A DNA stretch of 64,000 bases from Pelomonas margarita (GCF_043555875.1 NZ_JBIGHW010000007.1:1-64000); one strand, 5' to 3'; numbered from the stretch's first letter, positions 35,409 to 45,369 are shown. Notes: a model not told the origin generated them from the letters alone. Made by a program: numbers and translations.

Positions 35409-36329
35409 TCAGCTCGCCTGCGGCAGGAAGCCGTCCACCGAAAGGTAGCGCTCGCCCGTGTCGTAGTTGAAGCCCAGCACCCGCGCGTTCGCGGGCAACT
35501 CTGGCAGCTTCTGGGCAATGGCGGCCAGCGTGGCGCCGCTGGAGATGCCCACCAGCAGGCCTTCCTCGCGGGCACTGCGGCGGGCGTACTCGCGCGCGGC
35601 CTCGGCTTCGACCTGGATGACGCCGTCCAGCAGGCCGGTGTCCAGCACGGCCGGCACGAAGCCCGCTCCGATGCCCTGGATGGGGTGTGGGCTGGGCTGG
35701 CCGCCGCTGAGCACGGGCGACGCCGTGGGCTCCACCGCATAGACCTTCAGCTGCGGCCAGGCGCGTTTGAGCACCTGCGCGCAGCCGGTGATGTGGCCCC
35801 CTGTACCCACGCCGGTGATGAGGGCGTCCAGCCCCTCGGGGAAGTCGCGCAGGATCTCCTGCGCCGTCGTTTTCACATGCACGGCCGGGTTGGCGCCGTT
35901 CTCGAACTGCTGCGGCATCCACGAGCCGGGGTGCTGCTCCAGCAGTTCCTTGGCGCGCGCGATGGCGCCCTTCATGCCCTTCTCGCGCGGGGTCAGGTCG
36001 AAGCTCGCGCCGTAGGCCAGCATCAGCCGGCGGCGCTCAATGCTCATGCTGTCGGGCATCACGAGGATGAGCTTGTAGCCCTTGACGGCCGCCACCATGG
36101 CCAGGCCCACGCCAGTATTGCCCGAGGTGGGCTCGATGATGGTGCCACCGGGCTGGAGCAGGCCCTGCGCCTCGGCGTCTTCCACCATGGCCAGCGCGAT
36201 GCGGTCCTTGATGGAGCCGCCCGGGTTGCTGCGCTCGGACTTCACCCACACCTGGGCGCCGCCAAACAGGCGTTGCAGGCGGATGTGGGGCGTGTTGCCG
36301 ATGGTGTCGAGGACGCTGTGAGCCTTCAT
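35409..36329 (-). CDS. cysK: Cysteine synthase A
   Basis: This 306-residue PLP enzyme makes cysteine from O-acetylserine and sulphide. It carries PLP-lysine Lys41 (NPGGSIKDRIA), the substrate loop TSGNTG, the phosphate-binding GTGGHITG and the conserved GISSGAT. Its length is normal for CysK. It is convergent with the FHA gene (3-bp gap) and divergent from rnpB, sharing the short 36330-36367 promoter region. Confidence 0.93.
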   Translation of the reverse strand: MKAHSVLDTIGNTPHIRLQRLFGGAQVWVKSERSNPGGSIKDRIALAMVEDAEAQGLLQPGGTIIEPTSGNTGVGLAMVAAVKGYKLILVMPDSMSIERRRLMLAYGASFDLTPREKGMKGAIARAKELLEQHPGSWMPQQFENGANPAVHVKTTAQEILRDFPEGLDALITGVGTGGHITGCAQVLKRAWPQLKVYAVEPTASPVLSGGQPSPHPIQGIGAGFVPAVLDTGLLDGVIQVEAEAAREYARRSAREEGLLVGISSGATLAAIAQKLPELPANARVLGFNYDTGERYLSVDGFLPQAS

Positions 36330-36354
36330 GCGGAACTCCTGTCGAATGTGCGGG

Positions 36355-36360
36355 GATAAT
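36355..36360 (+). promoter_or_regulatory. -10 box of the rnpB promoter
   Basis: GATAAT sits 7-8 bp before the predicted 5' end of the RNase P RNA. A clear -35 box is not evident. Confidence 0.55.
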
Positions 36361-36367
36361 CGCGAGT

Positions 36368-36803
36368 GTGAAGCAAGCCAGACCGCCGCTGGGGCAATCT
36401 CGGAAACGAGGCCCTGGAGGAAGGTCCGGACTGCATAGAGCGGCGTAGCAGCTAACGGCTGCCCGGCGAAAGCCGAGGATCAGAGCAACAGAGACGAGTT
36501 CTGTTGGGACACCCTGACGGGTGGTCTATGAGGCGCCAGCGCAAGCTGGCGTGGGGTGGAGCGAAAGCTCCGCACCGTCGGGCGAAAGCCCGAACCGAGT
36601 AGCACCTCTGTCGGGCTCTGCCCGACAGAGGTGAAACGGGCAATCTCTACGCGCAGCAACACCAAGTAGGCCAGCGTCGATGCGGCTCGCAGAGCTGGCG
36701 GGTAGGTGGCACCGAGCCGGGCAGCGATGTCCGGCCCAGAGGAATGGCGGTCACGCCGGGGGCGACCCCGGTGCACAGAATCCGGCCTATCGGCTTGCTT
36801 CAC
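36368..36803 (+). ncRNA. rnpB: RNase P RNA, class A
   Basis: This is the catalytic RNA that trims the 5' ends of tRNA precursors. The 5' end (GTGAAGCAAGCC) and the 3' end (GGCTTGCTTCAC) are complementary and form P1. The conserved P3/P4 neighbourhood (GAGGAAGGTCCGGACT), the core TAACGGCTGCCCGGC and the 3' half of P4 (CACAGAATCCGGCCTATCG) are all present in order. The length is about 436 nt. Internal helices such as CACCTCTGTCGGGC with its complement (CCCGACAGAGGTG) are long and well paired. Confidence 0.93.
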
Positions 36804-36995
36804 TCTTTCTTGCACGGCCCTTTCCGGCGCATTGTTTTCCTCGCCAGCCCCGGGCGCAGGGGCTAGATTCACGGTTGATGGGATGGTCGCGGGCTCAGCT
36901 TGCGGTCGTCCGTCCTGGAAGCTGATCCCGTGATGCCCGGCAGGCCCGAGTCGAGCACCACCACCAAGCGTCGGGCCAAGCCAAGGGAGTCCGCG

Positions 36996-38573
36996 ATGAA
37001 GCTGAGCCATCTGCATTTGCGCGCCAAGCTGATGCTTGGGTTCGTCCTGCTGGCAGCCGTCGTGCTGCTGGTATCGGGGCTGGCCCTGAATTCACTCGGC
37101 CGCGCCAATGGGCGCTTCACCGACTACCTGCAGGGCGTAGGCGAACGCGAACGCTTGGTCAACGCGGTGCGCGGCGCCGCCGAGCGGCGTGCCGTGGCAG
37201 CACGCAACCTTGTGCTGGTGACGGCGGCAGCGGACCGCGATGCCGAGAAGGCGCTGGTCAGCCGTGCACACGAGGACACGCAGCAAACGCTGGCCAAGCT
37301 CAAGCAGATGCTGGCCAAGGCCGACGACCTGGGCGAGCGCGACACGGCGCTGGTGGCCGACATAGAGCGCATTGAGGCCAGCTACGGCCCGGTGGCGCTG
37401 GCCATCGTCGGCCTGGCGCTGGACGGCAAGCGCGACGAGGCCATCACCAAGATGAACACCGAATGCCGCCCGCTGCTGGCGGCGCTGCTGAAGGCGACCG
37501 AGGACTACCTGGCCTACGAAAGCCAACAGGCCGCGCTGCGCGTGCAGCAGGCCGAGCACAGCTATGGCCGCGACCGCATCGTCATGCTGCTGGTGTGTGC
37601 GGCCGCAGTGGCCGCCGCCGTGGGGCTGGGCTGGGTGCTGAGCAATGCCATCACGCGTCCGCTGCGGCGCGCCGTGCATCTGGCCGAGGCGGTGGCCTCG
37701 GGCGACCTGAGCTCCCAGATCGTCGTGGACAGCGACGACGAGACCGGCCAGTTGTTGGCCGCTCTCAAGCGCATGAACGATGGCCTGCTGGAGATCGTGG
37801 GCCGCGTGCGCCAGTCGGCCGACAGCATCGCCACGGCCTCGCAACAGATCGCCACCGGCAACCTGGACCTGTCCAGCCGCACCGAACAGCAGGCCAGTGC
37901 GCTGCAGCAGACGGCGGCGTCCATGCAGCAGATGACGTCCACCGTGCAGCAGACGGCCGAAAGTTCTCGCCAGGCCAGCCAGCTCGCCAGCGCCGCCACC
38001 GAGGTGGCCGGCCGCGGCGGCGACGTCGTGCAACGCGTCGTCGCGACCATGGGCGAGATCAGCGACTCCAGCCGCCGCATCGCCGACATCATCGGCACCA
38101 TCGACGGCATCGCCTTCCAGACCAACATCCTGGCGCTGAACGCGGCCGTGGAGGCTGCCCGGGCCGGCGAACAGGGCCGCGGCTTCGCCGTGGTCGCCGG
38201 CGAGGTGCGTGGGCTGGCCCAGCGCAGCGCGCAGGCGGCGCGCGAGATCAAGGCCCTGATCGGAGCCAGCGTCGAGAAGGTGGAAACGGGCAGCCGCCTC
38301 GTCGGCGAAGCGGGCACGACCATGAACGATGTCGTCCAGCAGGTACAGCGCATGACCGACCTGATGGCCGAGATCAATGCATCAGCGTCAGAGCAGAGCA
38401 GCGGCATCGGACAAGTCAACCAGGCCGTCGCGTCCATTGACAGCGGCACGCAGCAGAACGCCGCCCTGGTGGAGCAGAGCGCGGCGGCGGCGGAAAGCCT
38501 GAAGTTGCAGGCGGCCGGACTGCTGGACGTCATTGCGCAGTTCAAGACTGGGCGCAAGGGCTTGGGGCACTGA
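36996..38573 (+). CDS. Methyl-accepting chemotaxis protein
   Basis: This 525-residue chemoreceptor has TM1 (about 11-33), a periplasmic four-helix-bundle-like sensor (34-190), TM2 (194-215), HAMP (about 216-270) and a long cytoplasmic signalling coiled coil. The conserved hairpin tip is FQTNILALNAAVEAARAGEQ. It transmits ligand binding to CheA/CheW. The C-terminus (GRKGLGH) lacks a CheR-docking pentapeptide. ATG 36996 is chosen for the AAGGGA upstream and because the frame before it codes no family sequence. Confidence 0.92.
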   Translation: MKLSHLHLRAKLMLGFVLLAAVVLLVSGLALNSLGRANGRFTDYLQGVGERERLVNAVRGAAERRAVAARNLVLVTAAADRDAEKALVSRAHEDTQQTLAKLKQMLAKADDLGERDTALVADIERIEASYGPVALAIVGLALDGKRDEAITKMNTECRPLLAALLKATEDYLAYESQQAALRVQQAEHSYGRDRIVMLLVCAAAVAAAVGLGWVLSNAITRPLRRAVHLAEAVASGDLSSQIVVDSDDETGQLLAALKRMNDGLLEIVGRVRQSADSIATASQQIATGNLDLSSRTEQQASALQQTAASMQQMTSTVQQTAESSRQASQLASAATEVAGRGGDVVQRVVATMGEISDSSRRIADIIGTIDGIAFQTNILALNAAVEAARAGEQGRGFAVVAGEVRGLAQRSAQAAREIKALIGASVEKVETGSRLVGEAGTTMNDVVQQVQRMTDLMAEINASASEQSSGIGQVNQAVASIDSGTQQNAALVEQSAAAAESLKLQAAGLLDVIAQFKTGRKGLGH

Positions 38574-38657
38574 GGCTGCGGGCCGGCGGCGCCGTCGATA
38601 CACTGCCCGCCGGCCGCAACCCGCGACCGCCTTGCTCGTCCACCGACTGCCTCCCCG

Positions 38658-39866
38658 ATGAATCCTGACGCCAGCCGCCTCTGGCGCGCGCCCCGCTGGG
38701 CCTTGGCCGTACTGCTGGCCTGCCTGGCCATGGTCGGGCCCTTCTCCATCGACACCTACCTGCCGGCCTTCTCCGGCATTGCGAAAGCGCTGGACGCGAC
38801 CCCGGTGGAGATGCAGCAGACGCTCTCCAGCTACCTGTTCGGCTTCGCGCTGATGAACCTGTTCCACGGGGCGCTGTCGGACTGCTTCGGCCGCCGGCCC
38901 GTCGTGCTCATCGGGTTGGCCGTGTTCACCGGCGCCAGCCTGGGCTGCGCGCTGGCCGGCAGCATCGGCCAGTTGGTGTTCTGGCGCACGGTGCAGGGCA
39001 TGTCGGCAGGCGCCGGCATCGTGGTGTCGCGGGCCATCATCCGCGACATGTTCCCGCCCGCCGATGCACAGCGGGTGATGTCGCAGGTAACGCTGTTCTT
39101 CGGCGTGGCGCCGGCCATCGCCCCGATGGTGGGCGGCTTCCTGTTCGTGCATGCCGACTGGCACTCGATCTTCTGGTTCCTCACGGCCGTCGGCGCGGCG
39201 CTGTTCGTCTCCAACTGGCGGCTGCTGCCCGAGACGCTGCACGCCGACATGCGCCAGCCCTTCCAGGTCGGCGCGCTGATGCGCGACTACTGGCGGCTGT
39301 GCAGCAGCCCCAAGTTCATGATGCTGGTGCTGGCCAGCGGCATCCCGTTCAACGGCATGTTCCTGTACGTGCTGGCCACGCCGGTGTTCCTGGGCGAGCA
39401 CCTGCACTTCGAGGCAACGCAGTTCTTCTGGTTCTTCCTGTCCACCATCGGCGGCATCATGGCTGGCGCGGCGGTCAGCGGGCGGCTGGCGGGCAAGATG
39501 GCACCCAAGCGCCAGATCATGCGGGGCTTCCGCATCATGGTGGCCGTGTCGCTGGTGAATGTGGCGCTGAACCTGTTCGTGCCGTTGAACGCCTGGTGGG
39601 CGCTGCCGCTGATCGGACTGTTCTCGTTCGGCTGGGCAATGATGGTGCCGGTGGTCACGCTGCTCGTGCTGGACCAGGTGCCCGAGCGTCGCGGCATGGC
39701 GTCGTCGCTGCAGGCCAGCATCGGGTCGGCGGCCAACGGGCTGGTGGCAGGCCTGCTGGTGCCGCTGGTCATGCACTCCACCGTCGCGCTGGCGCTGGCC
39801 TCGGCCGCCATGATGGCCGTGGGCCTGCTGGCCTGGTACGGTGTGCGGCGCTCCGTCGCGGCCTGA
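38658..39866 (+). CDS. Bcr/CflA family drug-resistance transporter
   Basis: This 402-residue major facilitator superfamily exporter has 12 expected membrane segments. Family signatures are the first-helix pattern GPFSIDTYLPAF, the A-motif-like GALSDCFGRRPVVLIGL between helices 2 and 3, and RAIIRDMFPPADAQRVMS. Bcr/CflA proteins pump out drugs such as bicyclomycin and other small molecules. The substrate here is unknown. It lies 84 bp after the chemoreceptor on the same strand. Confidence 0.9.
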   Translation: MNPDASRLWRAPRWALAVLLACLAMVGPFSIDTYLPAFSGIAKALDATPVEMQQTLSSYLFGFALMNLFHGALSDCFGRRPVVLIGLAVFTGASLGCALAGSIGQLVFWRTVQGMSAGAGIVVSRAIIRDMFPPADAQRVMSQVTLFFGVAPAIAPMVGGFLFVHADWHSIFWFLTAVGAALFVSNWRLLPETLHADMRQPFQVGALMRDYWRLCSSPKFMMLVLASGIPFNGMFLYVLATPVFLGEHLHFEATQFFWFFLSTIGGIMAGAAVSGRLAGKMAPKRQIMRGFRIMVAVSLVNVALNLFVPLNAWWALPLIGLFSFGWAMMVPVVTLLVLDQVPERRGMASSLQASIGSAANGLVAGLLVPLVMHSTVALALASAAMMAVGLLAWYGVRRSVAA

Positions 39867-39955
39867 ACGCCTGTGCCCCCATCCTGCACGCCGAGACGCC
39901 GTCAGGCCGGGGCGCTCAAGCTGACGCCGCAATGGCCGAAATCTGCAGGATGAAC

Positions 39956-40840
39956 ATGAAGAAGCCGCTGACCGTTGCGGCGTGCATGCTCGCCCTGGCC
40001 GCCCAGGCGCAGCACGACGCCAAGGAGCCCGTGGACGTGCTGCGCCAGCGGCTGGCCGAGCGACTGGCCACCAAGGCCGAGACGCCGGCTGCCGCCAAAC
40101 CCGCACGTGCTGCTGCGCGCCCGCCGGCCAAGGCCACGCCGCACGCGGCGGCCGCGCATGCGCACTGGGGCTACACGGGCGAGGTCGGCCCGGACCGCTG
40201 GGCCGAGCTTTCGCCCGACAACAAGCTCTGCGCCGTCGGCACGCGGCAAAGCCCCATCGACATCCGCGACGGCATCGCCGTGGAGCTGGAAACCATCGCC
40301 TTCGACTACCGGCCCAGCAGCTTCTCGGTGCTGGACAACGGCCACACGGTGCAGGTCAACGTCCCCGCCGGCAACGGCCTCACGGTGATGGGCCGCCGCT
40401 ACGAGCTGGTGCAGTTCCACTTCCACCGCCCGGCCGAGGAGCGCGTCAGCGGCAAGCAGTTCGACATGGTGGCCCACCTGGTTCACCGCGACGCCCAGGG
40501 TCGCCTTGCCGTGGTGGCCGTGCTGCTGGAGCGCGGCGCCGACGACAAGCCGCAGCCGGTGCTGCAGTCGGTGTGGGCCAACCTGCCTCTGGAGAAGCAC
40601 GAGGTCCTGCCGGCGCAGGGGCAGATCGACCTGAACCAGCTGCTGCCCGAGCAGCGCAGCTACTACACCTACATGGGCTCGCTGACCACGCCGCCCTGCA
40701 GCGAGGGCGTGCTGTGGATGGTGATGCGCCAGCCGGTGGCCGTGACGCAGCAGCAGATCAGCGTCTTTGCGCGCCTGTACCCGATGAACGCGCGGCCGCT
40801 GCAGGCCGGCTCGGGCCGCCTGATCAAACAATCGCAGTGA
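39956..40840 (+). CDS. Alpha-class carbonic anhydrase, secreted
   Basis: This 294-residue periplasmic zinc enzyme hydrates CO2 to bicarbonate. A signal peptide (about 1-17) and a Lys/Ala/Pro-rich spacer (about 18-60) precede the alpha carbonic-anhydrase domain. The zinc site is visible as FHFHRP (two His) plus AHLVHR, and SPIDI and the late TTPPCSEGV are typical. The start is ATG 39956, with AGGA 5-8 nt upstream. An ATG at 39950 is the alternative. Confidence 0.92.
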   Translation: MKKPLTVAACMLALAAQAQHDAKEPVDVLRQRLAERLATKAETPAAAKPARAAARPPAKATPHAAAAHAHWGYTGEVGPDRWAELSPDNKLCAVGTRQSPIDIRDGIAVELETIAFDYRPSSFSVLDNGHTVQVNVPAGNGLTVMGRRYELVQFHFHRPAEERVSGKQFDMVAHLVHRDAQGRLAVVAVLLERGADDKPQPVLQSVWANLPLEKHEVLPAQGQIDLNQLLPEQRSYYTYMGSLTTPPCSEGVLWMVMRQPVAVTQQQISVFARLYPMNARPLQAGSGRLIKQSQ

Positions 40841-40862
40841 GGCGCCGGCTCGGCGCCGTGGG

Positions 40863-43187
40863 TTAAGCCGGCCCGCGGCCCGTGCGGCGCGCGCCGGACA
40901 GCCAGTCATGCAGCGTCGCGAACAGCTGCTCGGCGACGACGGGCTTGGCCACGTGGTCATCCATGCCGGCCTCCAGGCAGCGCTGGCGCTCCTCGTCGAA
41001 GGCGTTGGCCGTCATGGCCAGGATGGGCAGCTCGGCGCCCTGCGGCAGCCGGCGGATGGCGCGTGTTGCGTCCAGCCCGTCCATGACCGGCATCTGCACA
41101 TCCATCAGGACCAGCGCGTAGTGGCCGCTGCTCACCATGTCGACGGCCTGGCGGCCATCGGCCGCCACATCCACCGGCAGGCCGGCGCTGCCGATCAGTG
41201 CCACGGCCACCTCCTGGTTCACCGCGTTGTCCTCGGCCAGCAGGATGCGCAGCGGCTGGCTGCGCGCCAGGTTCGCCAGGCGCTCACGCGCCGAGTGCAG
41301 CCGCGGCGACACAACCGGTGCGGGCAGCGCCTGCGCCACAGCCGGCACCGCCAAGGCAAACCAGAATCGGCTGCCCTGCCCCAACTCGCTGTCCACACCC
41401 ACGCGGCCGTGCATCAACTCCGCCAGCCGGCGGCAGATGGCCAGGCCCAGGCCGGTGCCACCGTAGCGGCGCGTGGTGGAGCTGTCGGCCTGCTCGAAGT
41501 CCCGGAACAGGCGCGTCTGGGCCTCGGCCGAGATGCCGATGCCGCTGTCCTGCACCTCGAAGCGCAGCGGCAGCGACGCCCCATCGGCCGGCCCCTCCAG
41601 GCGCACGGCCAGGCGCACGAAACCGCGCTCGGTGAACTTGACGGCATTGCCGGCGAAGTTGAGCAGCACCTCGGCGATGCGTTGCGGGTCGCCCAGCAGC
41701 GTGCGGCCGCTGAGCTCGGGCGCGATGTCGATCTCCACGCGCAAGCGCTTGGCGGCGGCAGACTGAGCCGTCATGTTGACGATGTTGTCCAGCACCTGGT
41801 CGACCGTGAAAGGGCGCCGCTCCAGCAGCAGCTTGCCGGCCTCGATCTTGGAGAAGTCGAGCACGTTGTTGATGACGCTCAGCAGGTGCTCGGCCGCATT
41901 GGCCACCTTCTGCAGCCGCGTCTGCTGCTCCGGCTCGACCGCGTCGCTCTGCGCGAGGTAGGTCAGGCCGATGATCGCGTTCATGGGCGTGCGGATCTCA
42001 TGGCTCATGTTGGCCAGGAACGCACTCTTGGCGCGGCTCGCGGACTGGGCGGCCTGCGTGACCTCGGCCAGCTCGGCCGTGCGCGCCTCCACCAGCTCCT
42101 CCAGGTGGTGGCGGTAGCGCTCCAGTTCCAGCGCGTCACGGCGCTCGCGTGAGATGTCGGTCAGGAAGCCGTGCCACAGCACGCCGCCATCGGCCTCGCG
42201 GCGCGGGATGGCGTTGCCGTAAATCCAGCGCTCAGCCCCGTCGGGCTGAGGCGTGCGGAACTCCTGCTGCCAGGGGCTCAGCGAGCGCCCCGACGCGAGC
42301 AGACCCTCGCGCACCTGGGCGCGGTCATCGGCATTGATGCAATCGAACCACGGCGTGGCACTGCGCCCCAGCTCGGCGCCCCCCACCGGGAAATACTCGC
42401 GCACCGCCTCGCTGACGTAGGCGAACGAGAACTCGCCGCCGGCCGCCAGCCGCAGCTGGAACACCACGCCGGGCACCGTCTCAGCCATGCCGCGCAGGCG
42501 CTCGATCAGCGCGAGCTGCTCCTCGAACTGGCGCTGCAGCGCCGACCGCATGTGCTCCAGATGACCGCCCAACTGGCCAATCTCGTCATGCCGCGCCAGC
42601 TGCAGCTTGGCATTGAAGCGACCCTGTGCCAGGTCGTTGGCAAAGCCGCCCAGCTCGCGCAGCGGCCGGAACAGTCGCGAGTTCAGCAGCCACAGCACCA
42701 GCGCCAGCGACACCAGCAGCTGCCCGCCCACCGTGGCGCCGTACAACAGGCGCTGGCGCTGCAGCGCGGCGCGGCTGAGGTGGTCGTCGATCTCGATCTG
42801 GATGCTGCCGATGCGCGTGGCGCCACGCATCACGTCGCGCTCGCCGGTCAGCGTGCGGCCACGGCGCCGCTCGGGCAGTTCACTCTCGATGAAGGGCACG
42901 CCCTGAGAGGCATCACTGATGCTGACGCGCACCACCTCGGGCGACTTGACGATGGCCGACACGACCTCGCGCGCGGCCACGGCATCCAGGTTCCATAGCA
43001 GCTCGGGCAGGCTGGAGGCCAGCACGTCCAGCTTGGCGTCGACCTCGCGCTGCAGCGCCTGCTCCGTGACCTGCGACTCGCGCAGGCCAATGAACAGGCC
43101 GCCCACGATGAGCGCCGGCAGCAGAAGGCCGATGCTGGCGCCCAGCGCCAGCGCGGCAAACAACGAGGAATAGGGCTTGCGGGTCAA
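40863..43187 (-). CDS. Hybrid sensor histidine kinase with receiver domain
   Basis: This 774-residue membrane kinase has TM1 (about 8-34), a periplasmic region (35-145), TM2 (about 147-170), HAMP (about 171-224) and PAS (about 230-350). A coiled coil leads to HisKA with His396 (NMSHEIRTP), then HATPase_c (about 510-630, with GTGLGLAICRR) and a C-terminal receiver domain with phospho-acceptor Asp696 (LMDVQMP). No Hpt domain is present, so phosphate would be passed on through another protein. The single-domain receiver 54513-55022 is one candidate (inference). Confidence 0.9.
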   Translation of the reverse strand: MTRKPYSSLFAALALGASIGLLLPALIVGGLFIGLRESQVTEQALQREVDAKLDVLASSLPELLWNLDAVAAREVVSAIVKSPEVVRVSISDASQGVPFIESELPERRRGRTLTGERDVMRGATRIGSIQIEIDDHLSRAALQRQRLLYGATVGGQLLVSLALVLWLLNSRLFRPLRELGGFANDLAQGRFNAKLQLARHDEIGQLGGHLEHMRSALQRQFEEQLALIERLRGMAETVPGVVFQLRLAAGGEFSFAYVSEAVREYFPVGGAELGRSATPWFDCINADDRAQVREGLLASGRSLSPWQQEFRTPQPDGAERWIYGNAIPRREADGGVLWHGFLTDISRERRDALELERYRHHLEELVEARTAELAEVTQAAQSASRAKSAFLANMSHEIRTPMNAIIGLTYLAQSDAVEPEQQTRLQKVANAAEHLLSVINNVLDFSKIEAGKLLLERRPFTVDQVLDNIVNMTAQSAAAKRLRVEIDIAPELSGRTLLGDPQRIAEVLLNFAGNAVKFTERGFVRLAVRLEGPADGASLPLRFEVQDSGIGISAEAQTRLFRDFEQADSSTTRRYGGTGLGLAICRRLAELMHGRVGVDSELGQGSRFWFALAVPAVAQALPAPVVSPRLHSARERLANLARSQPLRILLAEDNAVNQEVAVALIGSAGLPVDVAADGRQAVDMVSSGHYALVLMDVQMPVMDGLDATRAIRRLPQGAELPILAMTANAFDEERQRCLEAGMDDHVAKPVVAEQLFATLHDWLSGARRTGRGPA

Positions 43188-43275
43188 GATGGCTCAGGCT
43201 GACGCACAAGCAGGTGAATGGGGTGAACAGCGTACCTCGCCGACGCGCGGCGCTGCAGCTTGTCGCACGGGCAGT

Positions 43276-43452
43276 TCAGCCCCTGCCCGGCAACTGGGGC
43301 TCCAGCGCGCTGCCCACCGGCCTGTCGCCCAGCCGGGCCTTCAGCAACGCGCCACCCATGATGCCGGCCAGCGAGGCCTGACCCAGCTCATCGCCAGCCG
43401 CCTCGCGCAGCAGGCACGGGCCGGCAATCCACCGTTTGGCGAGCGTCTTCAT
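43276..43452 (-). CDS. Small protein with strong RBS and GG motif, 58 aa
   Basis: I do not recognise this 58-residue protein. It is supported by an excellent ribosome-binding site (AGGAGACAGCG before ATG 43452). The N-terminal half is cationic then acidic (MKTLAKRW..., DELGQASLAG) and ends in GIMGG (30-34). A basic and proline-containing second half follows. Double-glycine leaders of secreted peptides look similar, so a processed peptide is one possibility (inference, weak). No peptidase or transporter gene is nearby. Single Cys at 13. Confidence 0.5.
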   Translation of the reverse strand: MKTLAKRWIAGPCLLREAAGDELGQASLAGIMGGALLKARLGDRPVGSALEPQLPGRG

Positions 43453-43791
43453 CGCTGTCTCCTGCTGCGGGGGATGGGACACAAGAATTTCATGGTGAAC
43501 AGCCTCTGATGAAGGCGCGCGGGGCCCAGCGGCCGTCCGATCGGACAGCGCAGAACCGGCGGACGCAAACGACTTGAAATTTCAGCAGAAACGATAGCTC
43601 CCGGGCATTCTGAGCGGCACACCGACATGGCAACGCCGTGATTTGTGCGGACAAACCCCGACAGGAACGCCCGCCCGCCCCCGCGCGCCGCGCCGGCCCG
43701 CCGGTTTCGGGTGGGACGGCTCGCCAGTGTCATGCGCGCGTCACGGCGACGCCACAGCATGCGCGGTTCTGCCCCCAGCCCTGCCCTCGCC
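43453..43791. other. Intergenic region upstream of the choice-of-anchor gene
   Basis: I see no gene in these ~340 bp. They hold a 10-bp palindrome TGAAATTTCA at 43575-43584 within an AT-rich patch that could contain promoters for the plus-strand gene. A frame is open from 43645 in phase with the downstream gene, but it lacks a signal peptide at its start and is not called. Confidence 0.5.
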
Positions 43792-45321
43792 ATGAAACCC
43801 ACCCGCACGCTCCCCGCCCTGGCCGCCTCCCTCGCCCTCACGCTGGGCGCCAGCGCCGCCGGGGCGACCGGCCTGCTCGACGATGCCCGCCAGCTGTGGG
43901 GCGTCACGCACACCAGCGCGCCGGCTGGCTTCCTGTCCGAGATCGTCGCCTTCGACGCCGCGACCAAGACGCTGTGGGTCTCAGGCGTCAGCGGCGTCAA
44001 TGTGTTGGACGCCCGCACCGGCACCTCCCTGAGCTTCATCGACACCCGCGCCTGGGGCTCGATCAACAGCGTGGCCATCAAGAACGGCGTGGCTGCCTTC
44101 GCCCTCGAAGCCAGCGATCGCACGCTGCCCGGCCTCGTGCAGCTGTACGACACGGCCAGCCGCAGCCTGCTCGCCGGCGCCAACAACATCACCGTCGGCG
44201 CCCTGCCCGACATGTTGACCTTCACGCCGGACGGCAGCCGCCTGCTGGTGGCCAACGAAGGCACGCCCACCACCTACGGCACACGCATCGGCACCAGCGT
44301 GCCGCAGGTGTTCGGCAGCAGCGCCAATGACCCGGTCGGCAGTGTCAGCATCATCGACGTCGCCAGCCGCACGGTCACGGCCACCGCGACGCTGGCCGGC
44401 GTGGCCCAGACCGGCAGCCATATCCGCACCGGCACGGGCATGGACTTCGAGCCCGAGTACATCACCGTCAACAAGGCTGGCACGCAGGCCTACGTCAGCC
44501 TGCAGGAAGCCAACGCCATGGGCGTGCTGGACCTGCAACGCGGCCAGTTCACCAAGGTCGTGGGCCTGGGCGCCAAGGACTTCTCGCAGGCCGCCAATGC
44601 CATCGACACCAGCAACAACGGCACGGTCAGCTTCCAGACCGTTGCCGCCAAGGGCCTGTACATGCCCGACGGCATGGCGAGCTTCCAGTCCGGCAGCAAG
44701 ACCTATGTCGTAATGGCCAACGAGGGCGACTTCCGCGAGGACGACAAGGACCGCATCACCGGCAAGTCACTGGGCGCCACGGGCGTGCTTGATCCGCTGC
44801 GCGTCTCCGCCACGGACTCGTCGGCAGGCGACCTCTACGCCGCCGGAGCCCGCTCCTTCTCCATCCGCGATGCCGACGGCAACCTCGTCTACGACAGCGG
44901 CAACATCCTGGACGTCCAGGCCCATGCGCTGGGCCTCTACAACGACGGCCGCAGCCGCGACAAGGGTGTGGAGCCCGAGGGCGTGGTGCTGATGGAGATC
45001 GGCGGCAAGACCTTCGCCTTCATCGGCCTGGAGCGCACGACGACCGGCGCCGTCGCGGTGTTCGACATCGACGTCAACGACCCCAGCAAGACCAGCTTCG
45101 TGCGCATGCTGACCATGACCGGCGCCATCGCCCCCGAGGGTCTCACCGGCTTCACCATGGACGGCATGCACTACCTGGCCGTGTCGGCCGAGGGTGCTGA
45201 CGGCGTGAACGCCGGCACCGCGCTGTTCGCACTGGCACCGGTGCCCGAGCCCAGCACCTATGCGCTGCTGCTGGGCGGCCTGGGCGTCATCGGCGCCACG
45301 GCGCGCCGCCGCCGCAGGTGA
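43792..45321 (+). CDS. Choice-of-anchor I domain PEP-CTERM protein
   Basis: This 509-residue exported protein has a signal peptide (about 1-24) and a beta-propeller-like body of the choice-of-anchor I type, with MLTFTPDGSRLLVANEG, NEGDFREDD and GVEPEGVVLMEI. The C-terminal PEP-CTERM signal is VPEPSTYALLLGG, a hydrophobic helix and RRRRR. It would be processed by an exosortase not in this window. ATG 43792 gives a clean signal peptide. Upstream in-frame ATG and GTG codons would lengthen it without a signal, so they are not used. Biological role unknown. Confidence 0.85.
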   Translation: MKPTRTLPALAASLALTLGASAAGATGLLDDARQLWGVTHTSAPAGFLSEIVAFDAATKTLWVSGVSGVNVLDARTGTSLSFIDTRAWGSINSVAIKNGVAAFALEASDRTLPGLVQLYDTASRSLLAGANNITVGALPDMLTFTPDGSRLLVANEGTPTTYGTRIGTSVPQVFGSSANDPVGSVSIIDVASRTVTATATLAGVAQTGSHIRTGTGMDFEPEYITVNKAGTQAYVSLQEANAMGVLDLQRGQFTKVVGLGAKDFSQAANAIDTSNNGTVSFQTVAAKGLYMPDGMASFQSGSKTYVVMANEGDFREDDKDRITGKSLGATGVLDPLRVSATDSSAGDLYAAGARSFSIRDADGNLVYDSGNILDVQAHALGLYNDGRSRDKGVEPEGVVLMEIGGKTFAFIGLERTTTGAVAVFDIDVNDPSKTSFVRMLTMTGAIAPEGLTGFTMDGMHYLAVSAEGADGVNAGTALFALAPVPEPSTYALLLGGLGVIGATARRRRR

Positions 45322-45369
45322 TTCAGGCGGGCCGAGCGCCGGGCCGCCCCAAGCCGGCCCGTTGAGCGA

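Noticed and set aside
36368..36803. Short open frames within this stretch
   Set aside because: The region has the conserved elements and closing stem of RNase P RNA, and the frames overlapping it show no protein family.
43645..43791. Longer N-terminus for the choice-of-anchor gene
   Set aside because: The extra 49 residues are Arg/Pro-rich and would bury the signal peptide that starts at 43792.
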